Source: Amycolatopsis sp. CA-230715 (GTDB lineage Bacteria; Actinomycetota; Actinomycetes; Mycobacteriales; Pseudonocardiaceae). Taken from it: a stretch of DNA of 64,000 nucleotides. This document shows positions 1 through 10,614 of this stretch, piece after piece (position 1 is the stretch's first letter; every line of letters starts with the position of its first letter). The DNA is taken from the NCBI RefSeq assembly GCF_018736145.1, contig NZ_CP059997.1:8121501-8185500 (forward strand), given 5' to 3'. The notes beneath the pieces were generated by a model. It saw only the letters and a list, made by a program, of their open reading frames with translations, did no database searches and was not told where the DNA came from. The position numbers and the translations under genes are program-made.

Positions 1-544
1 CGATCGGGGCCAGGTTGAGCAGGAAGTCGTTGAAGGACAACCCGGCGCGGCTGCCGATGATGATGTTCGGCGGGTCGCCGATCAGGGTGGCGGTGCCGCC
101 GAGGTTGGAGGCCAGCACCTCGGCGATGAGGAACGGGACGGGTTTGACGTCGAGCCGGTCGCAGACCAGCAGGGTGACCGGGGCGATGAGCAGGATCGTG
201 GTGACGTTGTCCAGGAACGCCGAGGCGACCGCGGTGATCAGCACCAGCAGGACCATGACCCGCAGCGGTGAGCCCTTGGCGCGTTTGGCGGCCCAGATGG
301 CCACGTACTCGAAGACACCGGTCCGCCGCAGCACACCGACGATGATCATCATGCCGAGCAGCAGGAAGATGACGTCCCAGTCGATTCCGGTGTCGTGGGA
401 GTAGAAGGCGTCGTCGGCCTCGACCACGCCGGTCGCGAGCACGACCCCGGCGCCGGCGAGCGCGGCGACCATCTTGGGGACCTTCTCGGTCGCGATGAAG
501 ACGTAGGCGATCACGAACACCGTGATCGCGATGGCGGCGCTCAC
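1..544 (-). CDS. ArsB/NhaD-type (SLC13-like) permease, N-terminal part, cut by window edge
   Basis: An integral membrane ion transporter; about 181 N-terminal residues are visible and the rest lies before base 1. I start it at the GTG at 542-544, which gives VSAAIAITVFVIAYVF and a run of hydrophobic segments. The family signature is clear: SAFLDNVTTILLIAPVT, then GGTATLIGDPPNIIIG, the Asn/Asp-Pro-Pro-Asn loop shared by ArsB, NhaD and other ion-transporter-superfamily permeases. The substrate (arsenite, Na+/H+ or an organic anion) cannot be told from this part. It begins 13 bp after the stop of the CBS-domain gene, so the two are probably co-transcribed and the CBS protein may regulate the permease. 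Confidence 0.85.
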   Translation of the reverse strand, partial: MSAAIAITVFVIAYVFIATEKVPKMVAALAGAGVVLATGVVEADDAFYSHDTGIDWDVIFLLLGMMIIVGVLRRTGVFEYVAIWAAKRAKGSPLRVMVLLVLITAVASAFLDNVTTILLIAPVTLLVCDRLDVKPVPFLIAEVLASNLGGTATLIGDPPNIIIGSRAGLSFNDFLLNLAPI

Positions 545-557
545 CGGCCGCCCCCGG

Positions 558-1004
558 TCAGTGCGGGGTGAGCGCCAGTTGCAGCAACCTCGACGCCGAG
601 ATCACGCCGAGCAGCTTGCTGTCCTCCATGACCGCGACCAGCGGGCAGCGGAGCCGGGCCATCATGGCGGCGACCTCGATGATGGTGTCGTCGGCGTTGG
701 CCCTTGGCAGTTCGGCCGGTTCGGTGGGCAGCAGCGAGCGGACCGTCTTGCCGCTGAGCTTGTCCGCGACGCGGTCCGCCGTCGATTCGGTGAGCACCCC
801 GGCCAGTGACGGGTCGTCGGCGACGTAGGAGGGCACCAGGAACCGCACCACCTGCGAGGCGGGCAGGACGGACCGCGGGCAGCCTGCGGAGTCGGTGACC
901 ACCAGCCCGGGGAGCCGGTGCTCGGCCAGCAGCCGCGCGGCCTCGAGCGCGTCGGAATCCAGTTCCACCACCGGGAACCGCTCGGCCATCTCGCCCGCGT
1001 GCAT
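558..1004 (-). CDS. Tandem CBS-domain protein
   Basis: A 148-residue soluble protein made of two CBS motifs, roughly residues 8-65 and 85-145. CBS pairs usually bind adenine nucleotides and regulate a partner. The first repeat contains LLAEHRLPGLVVTDSAG, the second IIEVAAMMARLRCPLVAVME followed by LLGVISASRLLQLAL. The start is ATG at 1002-1004; no other domain is present. It lies 13 bp upstream of the permease gene on the same strand. Stand-alone CBS proteins beside SLC13-type permeases are common in actinobacteria, so a regulatory subunit is the natural reading, though the ligand is unknown. Confidence 0.85.
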   Translation of the reverse strand: MHAGEMAERFPVVELDSDALEAARLLAEHRLPGLVVTDSAGCPRSVLPASQVVRFLVPSYVADDPSLAGVLTESTADRVADKLSGKTVRSLLPTEPAELPRANADDTIIEVAAMMARLRCPLVAVMEDSKLLGVISASRLLQLALTPH

Positions 1005-1043
1005 CTCGCCAGGTTACGGCGGACGGGGCGGACGCGCCGGGGT

Positions 1044-1271
1044 TCATGCGGTACTCCTGTCGTGTTCTTTACGGCCGGTGGGCAGGTTGTCCGGGGGATC
1101 GAAGCTCAGCGCTTCGGTGACCGGGAGGTCGGTCGAGGAGTGCGGCGCGCGCGGATCGGACACCAGCTCGGCGACGGGACGGCGATGCGGCCGACGGGGG
1201 AGCGCGGCACCGGACAGCGACTGCGACTCGCCGACCGGCAGCACCACACGGGAGGCGAGTACCAGCGCCAT
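1044..1271 (-). CDS. Possible small protein upstream of the CBS gene
   Basis: A 75-codon reading frame ending 40 bp before the CBS gene, on the same strand. It starts MALVLASRVVLPVGES and has a polar tail rich in Pro, Arg and Asp. I recognise no domain. Its place in line with the CBS-permease pair and an acceptable composition are the only support. It could equally be untranslated leader. Confidence 0.25.
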   Translation of the reverse strand: MALVLASRVVLPVGESQSLSGAALPRRPHRRPVAELVSDPRAPHSSTDLPVTEALSFDPPDNLPTGRKEHDRSTA

Positions 1272-1441
1272 GAAAATCCGTCCACGAGTCGGGTTACTCC
1301 ACCCCGTGCCGGAGTGGAGTGCCGACCAGACTTCCCGGCGCTCCACGCGTAAAGATGCCGCAAAGATCAGCTCGGAGCAAACCGGGGAGCGTCCGCGGCC
1401 CTGCCGAGGTGACCGCCGTTGGCGGGTGTCGGTCCTTCGGC

Positions 1442-1472
1442 TTGCCCTGGAGCGCGCTCCAGGTCCTAGCGT
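1442..1472 (+). promoter_or_regulatory. MerR-type promoter/operator of the aldo/keto reductase gene
   Basis: A perfect 18-bp palindrome, CCTGGAGCGCGCTCCAGG (1446-1463), sits between a -35-like TTGCCC (1442-1447) and a -10-like TAGCGT (1467-1472). The spacer is 19 bp. A long 19-bp spacer filled by a dyad is the hallmark of promoters activated by MerR-family regulators, which untwist the DNA. The reductase start codon is about 50 bp downstream. No merR gene is visible beside it in this window. Confidence 0.75.
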
Positions 1473-1523
1473 CGGCGGCGTTGGTCAGTCTTCGAGGTAT
1501 CGCCCAGTCAGGAGTATCCGCGC

Positions 1524-2516
1524 ATGATCACCCGAACCACGCTCGGCTCGTCCGGTCTCACCGTCAGCGCGATGGGCCTGGGGTGCATGGGGATGAGCGA
1601 GAGCTACGGTGCCGCCGACTGGGACGGCGGCCTTGCCACCATCGACCGGGCGCTGGAGCTGGGCATCACGTTCCTGGACACCGCCGACGCCTACGGCACC
1701 GGGCACAACGAGGTGCTGGTGGGCCGGGCCATCCACGGTCGCCGGGACCAGGTCCAGCTGGCCACCAAGTTCGGCATCGACCGCAGCGCCGGTGACCGGG
1801 CACGCCGCATCCGCGGTGCCCGGGACTACGTCCTGCGCTCCTGCGACGCCTCGCTGCTGCGGTTGGGTGTCGAGGTGATCGACCTGTACTACGCCCACCG
1901 CCCGCCGCAGGACGTGGAGATCGAGGAGACCGTCGGGGCGATGGCCGAGTTGGTCGAGGCGGGCAAGGTCCGCCGGCTGGGCCTGTCCGAGGTCGACGGC
2001 GAGCTGCTGCGCCGGGCGCACGCGGTGCACCCGATCGCCGCGGTGCAGAGCGAGTACTCGCTGTGGACCCGCGATGTGGAGGCGGTCACCCCGGTAATGG
2101 CCGAGCTGGCGGTCGGGCTGGTGCCGTACTCGCCGCTGGGGCGGGGGTTCCTGACCGGCGCGCTGGACCGTTCCACGTTGGGAGAGAAGGACTTCCGGCG
2201 CACCAACCCCCGTTTCGCCGGCGAGGCGGGGGAGGCCAACGAGAAGATCGCGCGGACCGTGTGCGAGGTGGCCGACCGGCTGGGTGCCACCCCGGCCCAG
2301 GTGGCGCTGGCCTGGGTGTACGCCCAGGCCGAGCGGCTCGGGGTGGCGGTGGCGGCCATTCCGGGCACCCGCAGCCCGGCCCGGCTCGAACAGAACGCGG
2401 CCGCGCTGGAGCTCACCCTGGACGCCGAGGCGCTGGCCGTGCTGGACCCGCTGAGCGACCAGGTGACGGGCGAGCGCTACATCCCCGCGCACACCGCCGA
2501 GGTCGCCCGGGGTTAG
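1524..2516 (+). CDS. Aldo/keto reductase
   Basis: A 330-residue NADPH-dependent oxidoreductase of the AKR superfamily ((beta/alpha)8 barrel, cytosolic), reducing aldehydes or ketones to alcohols. The catalytic tetrad is present: Asp52 and Tyr57 in LDTADAYG, Lys82 in LATKFG and His125 in YYAHR. The C-terminal cofactor region has VALAWVYAQ and AAIPGTRSPARLEQN, typical of the YajO/AKR13-like group. Start at ATG 1524, preceded by AGGAG. It is monocistronic and lies behind a MerR-type promoter, which suggests induction by a small molecule or redox stress. The natural substrate cannot be inferred. Confidence 0.93.
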   Translation: MITRTTLGSSGLTVSAMGLGCMGMSESYGAADWDGGLATIDRALELGITFLDTADAYGTGHNEVLVGRAIHGRRDQVQLATKFGIDRSAGDRARRIRGARDYVLRSCDASLLRLGVEVIDLYYAHRPPQDVEIEETVGAMAELVEAGKVRRLGLSEVDGELLRRAHAVHPIAAVQSEYSLWTRDVEAVTPVMAELAVGLVPYSPLGRGFLTGALDRSTLGEKDFRRTNPRFAGEAGEANEKIARTVCEVADRLGATPAQVALAWVYAQAERLGVAVAAIPGTRSPARLEQNAAALELTLDAEALAVLDPLSDQVTGERYIPAHTAEVARG

Positions 2517-2593
2517 CCGTCACCCATGCTTGGCGACACGCGCACCCGTGTAACGGGGCCGTCGCGATCGGACCTGGTGAAGCGGATGCCAAC

Positions 2594-3054
2594 ACCATCG
2601 ATCCTGAAGGCACGGTGCTGATCACCGGCGGCACCGGAACCAACGGTGGGATGCTCGCCAAGCACCTGGTGTCCGCCTTCGTGCGCGGGTTGGTCGCGTC
2701 CGTGCTCGGACACTCCACAGTGGACGAGTTCGGACACTCCACAGTGGACGAGTTCGGGGACACGGCTTCCTTCCGGGAGCTGGGGGTCGACTCCCTGGTT
2801 TCGGTCGACCTGCGCAACCAGCTCAGCGGACGGACCGGATTGCCGTTCCCGGCGACGCTGGCTTTCGACCCGCTCACGGCGGAACCGGGCCCGAGCTGAT
2901 CTGCTTTCCCTCGGTCGGGGCGCTGTCCGGGCCACCGGACTACTTCCGCTTCGCCGACGCGAAATCACCGCGATCCTGCCCGACCGTACGCGCCGCGGAA
3001 ACCGCCGCGATCGTGACCGAGTGGATCGACGGCCTCCCCTTCCTCCGATTCTGA
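2594..3054 (+). pseudogene. Relic of the 3' end of a modular polyketide synthase (KR-ACP-TE)
   Basis: Three pieces of a type I PKS are fused and out of frame. At 2594-2677 is the start of a ketoreductase domain (DPEGTVLITGGTGTNGG), cut after about 25 residues. It runs directly into an acyl carrier protein (2678-2880) with GLVASVLGHS and the phosphopantetheine site GVDSLVSVDLRNQL. After a frame change near 2887, 2887-2970 reads GPELICFPSVGALSGPPDYF, the start of a macrolide-type thioesterase, then a short unrelated-looking tail ending at TGA 3052. Most of the KR and TE domains are missing and there is no start codon, so this is a remnant and not a gene. An 8-residue in-frame duplication lies inside the ACP. 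Confidence 0.8.
2707..2754 (+). repeat. Perfect 24-bp tandem duplication in the ACP relic
   Basis: Bases 2707-2730 are repeated exactly at 2731-2754. The unit is in frame and duplicates eight residues (GHSTVDEF). Each copy carries the 11-bp palindrome TCCACAGTGGA. Confidence 0.9.
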
Positions 3055-3654
3055 CGGAATCCCCATCAGTGTCGTCTGACGACTGAGTTGGCTGAAATGG
3101 AAATTGGTGGATGGCACGGCAGGGTCGCAGCAAAGGCGGCCGAATGCGGTACGAACACGATCGGACACCGTGCGCGAGATCGCCCCTTGTCGCCGTTATG
3201 TCGAAACCTCGGCCGCGTGGAGCCGGTCCGTCACCCGGTGCACAGGCACGGCAACGTCCAGTGCGACAGCTCAACTTCAGGGAAATTAGGGCCACTGTGG
3301 ACAGAGCGGACCGGTCGCTCAGTGCGCATCGTAGAACACCGTGCGTGGTCCGCGACCGCCGCGCGGATGGACGTCGGCACTATCCGTCCAAGATCAATTC
3401 CCGTGGGTGACGGAATGGTCGGCGGAAACGTCGTTCTGGTCCGATTACGCAGTTTGCCGTCTTGACGCGTGAGAAGTTGGGAAGTTCCTTACATATTTCT
3501 GCGAGATTCGGTAATCAGGTAACGCGATGAGACCATTTTGTGACTTCACCGTTGCCCGCGACATGTGTTTTGTTGTTTCTTGCCGTGTAATTTACGAGGC
3601 TGCTTCGTAGCCGCGACGGGTCTCGCGTTTGCCGTGCGAAAAGGGGGATAGCTC
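3055..3654. other. Intergenic region upstream of the glycosyltransferase gene
   Basis: About 600 bp without a supportable gene. The last 180 bp are clearly less GC-rich than the surroundings and probably hold the promoter of the glycosyltransferase gene. The start codon is preceded by AAAAGGGGGAT. A copy of CCACTGTGGA lies at 3292-3301, the same motif as in the ACP relic. Confidence 0.5.
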
Positions 3655-4914
3655 GTGTCAGAGTCCAAGAAGGTACTGATCGTCGCGCCGGGTTCGCGGG
3701 GTGACGTCGGCCCGTACCACGGGATGGGGGTCCGGCTGCGGGAGGCGGGGCACCACGTGGTGTTCGCTTCCTACGGGCACTACCGCGAGATGGTGGAGTC
3801 CACCGGTCTCGAGTTCTACGAGATCGCCGGTGACGCCCGCGAGGACCAGGGCTCCGAGCTGATGCAGCACTGGCAGGACGCCGATTCGGGGGCGAAGAAG
3901 GCGGTGGACGGCCTGCGCGCCGCGCAGGGGGTCGTCCGCGAGTTCCACGAGCAGGGCATGGAGATGGTCGCGGCCGCCGAGCAGGACGTGGACGTGATGA
4001 TCCCGTCGTTGCTGGCGATCGTCGGGTTCATGGTCGCGGAGAGCCTGGACATCGCTTCGGTCGAGGCGTTCGTCGGCCCGACTCAGCCGACCGGTGCTTT
4101 CCCGCCGCCCGTGCTGGGGATCGGCCGGTCGCTGGGCCGATTCGGGAATCGCGGCCTGTACACGCTGATCGACAAGGTGGCGAGGAGGACGGGCAAGGAC
4201 CCGCTCGCGAAGCTGCGCGCCGATCTGGGGCTGCCGCCGGAGGAGAAGCCGGATCCCGCGAAGAAGCGGGACGTCTACTACGGCTACAGCCCGGAACTGC
4301 TGCCGAAGCCGAAGGACTGGCCGGATGGGTCGAAGGTCGTCGGGTTCTGGTGGCCCGCGACCACCGGCGGCTGGGAGCCGCCTGCCGAACTGGTCGATTT
4401 CCTCGACGCGGGCCCGCCGCCGGTGTTCATCTCCTTCGGCAGCAACGCGGGCGAAGGCCGAGGGGAGATGCTCAGCGGGATCGTCACCGAGGCGCTGCGC
4501 AAGGCTGGTGTCCGCGGCATCGTCCAGGCGGGCTGGGCCGGGCTCGAGGTCAGCGGGGACGACCTGCTGACCGTGCGGGGCGAGATCAACTACGACTGGC
4601 TGCTGCCGAGGACCAGCGCCGCGGTGCACCACTCGGGCGTCGGCACGATCGGCGCGGTGCTGCGGGCGGGTATTCCGCACGTGCCGGTGCCCGCGATCGC
4701 CGACCAGCCGTTCTGGGCCGGGCAGCTCGTGCGGATCGGGGTGAGCCCGGCCGTGGTGCCGTTCGCGAAGCTCACCGCGGACCGCCTCGGGGACGCGATC
4801 AAAGCCGCCGTGTCGAACCCTGCTTACCGTCAGCGCGCCGAAACGGTCGCCGCTCGGGTCGCCGAGGAGGATGGCGCCGCCCACATCGTCGAAGCGGTCA
4901 ACCAGATCGCCTGA
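3655..4914 (+). CDS. UDP/TDP-sugar glycosyltransferase (GT1, MGT family)
   Basis: A 419-residue GT-B enzyme that transfers a sugar from a nucleotide donor to a small hydrophobic acceptor; cytoplasmic. The N-terminal acceptor half opens with KVLIVAPGSRGDVGPY, as in sterol, macrolide and glycopeptide glycosyltransferases. The donor half carries HHSGVGTIGAVLRAGIPHV (His325-His326) and ADQPFWAGQLV (Asp350-Gln351), matching the conserved nucleotide-sugar motif of the GT1 family. GTG start at 3655 with a strong AAGGGGG site. It stands alone behind the PKS relic, so it may be a leftover tailoring gene of a lost polyketide cluster or a self-protection/xenobiotic glycosyltransferase. The acceptor is unknown. 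Confidence 0.9.
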   Translation: MSESKKVLIVAPGSRGDVGPYHGMGVRLREAGHHVVFASYGHYREMVESTGLEFYEIAGDAREDQGSELMQHWQDADSGAKKAVDGLRAAQGVVREFHEQGMEMVAAAEQDVDVMIPSLLAIVGFMVAESLDIASVEAFVGPTQPTGAFPPPVLGIGRSLGRFGNRGLYTLIDKVARRTGKDPLAKLRADLGLPPEEKPDPAKKRDVYYGYSPELLPKPKDWPDGSKVVGFWWPATTGGWEPPAELVDFLDAGPPPVFISFGSNAGEGRGEMLSGIVTEALRKAGVRGIVQAGWAGLEVSGDDLLTVRGEINYDWLLPRTSAAVHHSGVGTIGAVLRAGIPHVPVPAIADQPFWAGQLVRIGVSPAVVPFAKLTADRLGDAIKAAVSNPAYRQRAETVAARVAEEDGAAHIVEAVNQIA

Positions 4915-4936
4915 CGCACTGCAGGGAGGCTGGCGC

Positions 4937-5110
4937 TCAGGCCAGGAGGGCGACTCCGATGAGACTGCCGCTCATGGCCAGGAACGATGCCGTGCCGAGT
5001 GTTCGGTAGGTACGGGGGTGTTGATCAGCTCGTCGTTGCACGCCAAGGGCAGGAACAATGCCGGGTTGAGCCAGGCTCCCGTGAGGAGCGGGGGGCCAAC
5101 AGGATGTCTT
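4937..5110 (-). pseudogene. C-terminal relic of a small integral membrane protein
   Basis: On the minus strand, near 5110-5020, the DNA reads GAWLNPALFLPLACNDELIN. After a frame change near 5015 it continues TYRTLGTASFLAMSGSLIG and ends VALLA-stop at 4937. The two hydrophobic stretches look like the last helices of a small polytopic membrane protein. There is no start and no upstream part. I cannot name the family. Read as decay because the frame is broken and both neighbours are also fragments. Confidence 0.45.
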
Positions 5111-5286
5111 CGACAACGAGCCTGCTGCGGATGAACGCCCGAGTAGGAGTCGTTGGTTTCGACGGCATGGGCCTGGTGGTTCGTAGTCCTTTGGTTCGGT
5201 TCTGAAATGTGTATTGCTTAAGGTCGCGTCGAGAGGTGTATCGCCTTTCGACGACCGTCGTCAAGCGCGTGCTGGCAGGGCCTGGC

Positions 5287-5440
5287 CTACCTCCCGCTCA
5301 CGATGAGCACGTCGTTGCGCCCCAAGCGTTCGAGCGCCTCGTTCACCTGCTCGGACGGGAGCACCTCCACCTCGGCCGTGATGTCGTCCGCGGCGCAGAA
5401 CCCCAGTATCGACGCGTCGCGGGGCGGAGACTGCGGAGAC
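5287..5440 (-). pseudogene. C-terminal relic of a zinc-type alcohol dehydrogenase
   Basis: The minus strand encodes ILGFCAADDITAEVEVLPS followed by EQVNEALERLGRNDVLIV and stop. This matches the closing segment of medium-chain alcohol dehydrogenases (FCA...I...VEV.P...VNEALERL..GDV). The catalytic and Rossmann domains are absent and the final residues differ from the usual RFVLD-like end, so only a decayed tail remains. Confidence 0.55.
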
Positions 5441-5528
5441 TCCGGCGGGGAGGATGACCACGCGGTGGGCGGCCGGTGTCGGTATGGTCGGGTACCTGCA
5501 CGGAGACGAGTCGGATGAGGGGCGTGGG

Positions 5529-7580
5529 ATGGGCGGGTTACCGGCCGGGAGCAGTTTGATGCCGCCGCCGCGCATGTTCGTGAACCGGGCGCTCGAGCGT
5601 GACGCGTTCGACCGAGAAGTCGCGGCCGTTCGGGCGGGCGGTGAGCAGGGTGTCTTCGTGTTCACCGGGTTGCCGGGGGTGGGGAAGACCTCGTTGGCGC
5701 TGTGGTGCGCGGGACGTCTCCAAGCCGATTTCGACCTGGCCCTCCAGGTGTCGATGGGTGCGTCGTCGCAGGTGTTGTCGGTCGAGGACGCATTGACGGT
5801 GCTGCTGCCACAACTGGGTGTGGATTCGCTGCCGACGACTTCGGAGGGCATGTTGGCCGCGTACCGGGCCGCGACGGCGGGGCGGCGGCTGTTGGTGTTC
5901 CTCGACGACGTCGAGACGCCGGCGCAGGTGAACAATCTCCTGCCGGCGTCGGTCGAGAGCATGGTGATCGCCACCAGCCGTCGGCGGGCTGAGGGGTTCG
6001 AGCAGTACGGGTTCACGACTGTTCCCGTCGACCTGTTCACGATGGAAAGCGCGAAAGAACTTCTGGCCAAGGGCATGGAACCCGCGGCGGCGGTGGGCGA
6101 AGCTCGGTCGTTGGAGGTGCTGGCGGAGCTGTGCGGTCGACTTCCGCTGGCTCTGCGTATCGCCCGTGCGCACCTGCGGACGCGGCATCGAGGCCAGGTC
6201 GGGCTGTACGTGCGGCAGCTTCAATCTGTGAAATCGGTGGTGACCGCGCTCGACATCGACGGCGAGCACCCGGTTGCGGCGATCTACGAGGTGTCGTACC
6301 GAGACCTGTCCGAGCGTGAACAGCGGCTTTACCGGTTGCTGAGCCTCCATCCGGGCAGCCGGTTCTCTGGTTGGGTCGCGGCTGCGTTGCTGGGGCCGGA
6401 GGGCGGTCATGCTGTCGAGAATGATGTGCGGTCTCTCGTTCGGGCGAGCTTGCTGACGGAAATCGACATCGACCGCTTCGAACTGCATACCCTCGTGCAT
6501 GCGCACGCCGGTGTGCTCGCCGAGAAAGACCACCCGGCTGACCAGCGTGCCGCACTGGACCGGCTCGTCCGCGGGTATCTGGAGTTCGCCGTCGCCCGAG
6601 AGCAGGTGCTCAGTGGGCGGGCGCGGTTCGGCGAACTGTTCGACGGCCGGATTTCGCCGGCATACGAGGGCGCAGGTGCGTATGACAACGCGGTCGGTGA
6701 TCTGGAACGAGAACGGGCCAACTTCCGGCGAGTGGTCCAGGTCGCGGCCGACGAGGGGTTCGATGATCTGGCCTGGCAGCTGTGCGAGGCACTGGCGACG
6801 TTCTTGTTTCAGCGTGAGTTGTTCGCGGACGCGATCGCGGTGCACAGCATCGGCTTGGCGGCAGCGCGGCGCTTGAGCGAGAGCGGTGTGCCGGATCCCC
6901 GGGCGCTCCTGCGGATGCACGCCGAGCTGGGTACGGCCTACTTCTCGGTGCAGAACCACGAGGCGGCTCTCGACCACTTTCGGCGAGCCGCGGATCTAGC
7001 GGGCGAGCTCACCAACGACGGTGTCGCGGTGATGCACCTGGCGAAGATGTTCGTGTGGAAGGCTTTCGTGCACCAACGACGGGGCGAAGCACGCGACGCG
7101 GTCGATGCCCTGACCAGGTCCCGTGACCTGCTCGCCGATCCTCGGTTCCCAGCCGAGCGGCGTCAGCGCGAAGAGGTGCTGCTGGACATGAACGGCGGTC
7201 CGATGCTGGCCGCGGTCGGCAGGCACGGCGAGGCGATCGAAGCTGGTCGTCGCGCGCTCGCGTACTTCACCGAGGACAAGGAACGCCACAACTACGTGAA
7301 GTCGCTGGCGAACCTCGGAGAATCTCTGGCGGCGGCGGGTGACGCGCACTACGAGGAGGCCGTGCGCGTGCTTCACGATGCTCTTGAACTCGAGGCCGAG
7401 GTGAGTCTCGACTCGTGGCGGGCACACAGCAGCCATGTGCTTGGCGGCTTGCTACTGCGCGCGGGACAAGGGGAAGAGGGAGAGCGGTTGCTCCGCACGG
7501 CCAAGGAACTGTTCGAGCGACTGGACGATCGCCGTGCGGCCGCGTTACGGGAGCAGCTCGACGGCCTCGGCCACCCGTAA
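5529..7580 (+). CDS. STAND NTPase (NB-ARC-like) with C-terminal TPR repeats
   Basis: About 683 residues. A signal-transduction ATPase: Walker A GLPGVGKTS (residues 47-55), Walker B LLVFLDDV (121-128), GRLPLAL (203-209, the GLPL motif of NB-ARC), a winged-helix region to about residue 330, then helical TPR-like repeats (about 430-680) with LGTAYFSVQNHEAALDHFRR. There is no N-terminal DNA-binding or effector domain, unlike SARP/AfsR regulators. I chose ATG 5529 (GAGGGG 8 nt upstream); ATG 5454 or 5484 are alternatives. It converges on the glycosyltransferase gene, the two 3' ends overlapping by 36 bp, which allows antisense interference. Such proteins oligomerise on sensing a ligand; the ligand here is unknown. 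Confidence 0.8.
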   Translation: MGGLPAGSSLMPPPRMFVNRALERDAFDREVAAVRAGGEQGVFVFTGLPGVGKTSLALWCAGRLQADFDLALQVSMGASSQVLSVEDALTVLLPQLGVDSLPTTSEGMLAAYRAATAGRRLLVFLDDVETPAQVNNLLPASVESMVIATSRRRAEGFEQYGFTTVPVDLFTMESAKELLAKGMEPAAAVGEARSLEVLAELCGRLPLALRIARAHLRTRHRGQVGLYVRQLQSVKSVVTALDIDGEHPVAAIYEVSYRDLSEREQRLYRLLSLHPGSRFSGWVAAALLGPEGGHAVENDVRSLVRASLLTEIDIDRFELHTLVHAHAGVLAEKDHPADQRAALDRLVRGYLEFAVAREQVLSGRARFGELFDGRISPAYEGAGAYDNAVGDLERERANFRRVVQVAADEGFDDLAWQLCEALATFLFQRELFADAIAVHSIGLAAARRLSESGVPDPRALLRMHAELGTAYFSVQNHEAALDHFRRAADLAGELTNDGVAVMHLAKMFVWKAFVHQRRGEARDAVDALTRSRDLLADPRFPAERRQREEVLLDMNGGPMLAAVGRHGEAIEAGRRALAYFTEDKERHNYVKSLANLGESLAAAGDAHYEEAVRVLHDALELEAEVSLDSWRAHSSHVLGGLLLRAGQGEEGERLLRTAKELFERLDDRRAAALREQLDGLGHP

Positions 7581-8778
7581 CCGAACGGTCGATCGCGTAC
7601 CGCCAACGGTGATGCTCACTTCTTCCGGCGGGATGCTGCCGTCCCCAGTGGCGAGTCGCCATTCGTGCAGGACCGCGACGCCGAGTTCGGCTCGCTCACC
7701 AGCGATCTCGACGAGATTTCCGTCGCGGGAACAGACCAAGTAACCGTCGGAGCTGGGTAGCGCGAGCAACAGCGCGCCACGATGTCGGCGCACCGCCTTG
7801 CCGAACGCCGCTTTGAGGGTCTCGTCCGGCCCGGCCTCAGCCAGGAAGACCACGACCGCTTGGCTGAGCAGGCTCTGCTGCGGGTGGTCCTCGTGCACCA
7901 TGAGGACGGCGTCGTCGAGGTGCCTCTCGTCCGCCTGATCGACCTGGAGCTCGGCGGGAAACCGGCCGATGACGTAGTGCGGGTGTTCTTCGCCGCTCGG
8001 CGTGCACACGATGTGGTCCGCCATGACGGGCTGGTGATGTGGACTGGCTACCGCTTCCGCGGGAACCACGGGGACGACCGGCTGACGAGATGGTTCAGGC
8101 AGGCGCAGGTGGCCGTAGCACAGTGCTCGTAATCGTTGCGCTGCTTCGCCAGGACATGACGTGACCAGGTCGCGAAGGGCGTCGAATCGGTTGGGGGAAT
8201 GTTCGGTGAAGGCGCGTTCGACCTGGCGACGGAGCGGCTCGCGGCGGCTCAACCGCGGCGCGGTCCGTCCCAGCACGTCGCCGACCGAACCCACGGCGAC
8301 GTCCTGTTCAGGGAACGCCGCCAGCAGTACCGGCGAGCCCAGCGCGGCGCCGTAGCAGGTAGTGGCACCGTGGTCCCCGAGGATCAGATCCGACGCGATG
8401 AGCGTCGCTTGCCATCCTTCGACCGGCGCGGGCAGCAGCAGCCCCGCGCGGACGCAGTCGGCCAGCCAGGTGTGGACCTGCCACGGGCCGTGGCCATGCC
8501 AGATGTTCGGGTGGATCAGGCCCGCTACCCGGTACTCGTCCCGGGGGAGGCAGGCGACGACTTCGCGGAAGAGCGACGGCCAACTGCCCATGAGCGAACG
8601 CTGCCACCAGGTGGTGCTGATCGTGACGAGTTTCTGATCTGGTGCGATGCCGAGCGATCGTCGATATCGAGCGCGCAGATGGCGACTGCGCAGCATCCGG
8701 TCGTAGGCGGGATCACCGGCGACCACACCGATGCCCGCTGCGGCCGGCGTCAGTTCCTGGAGCCGCGCCAGTTCGTTC

Positions 8779-10610
<1,832 letters not shown>

Positions 10611-10614
<4 letters not shown>

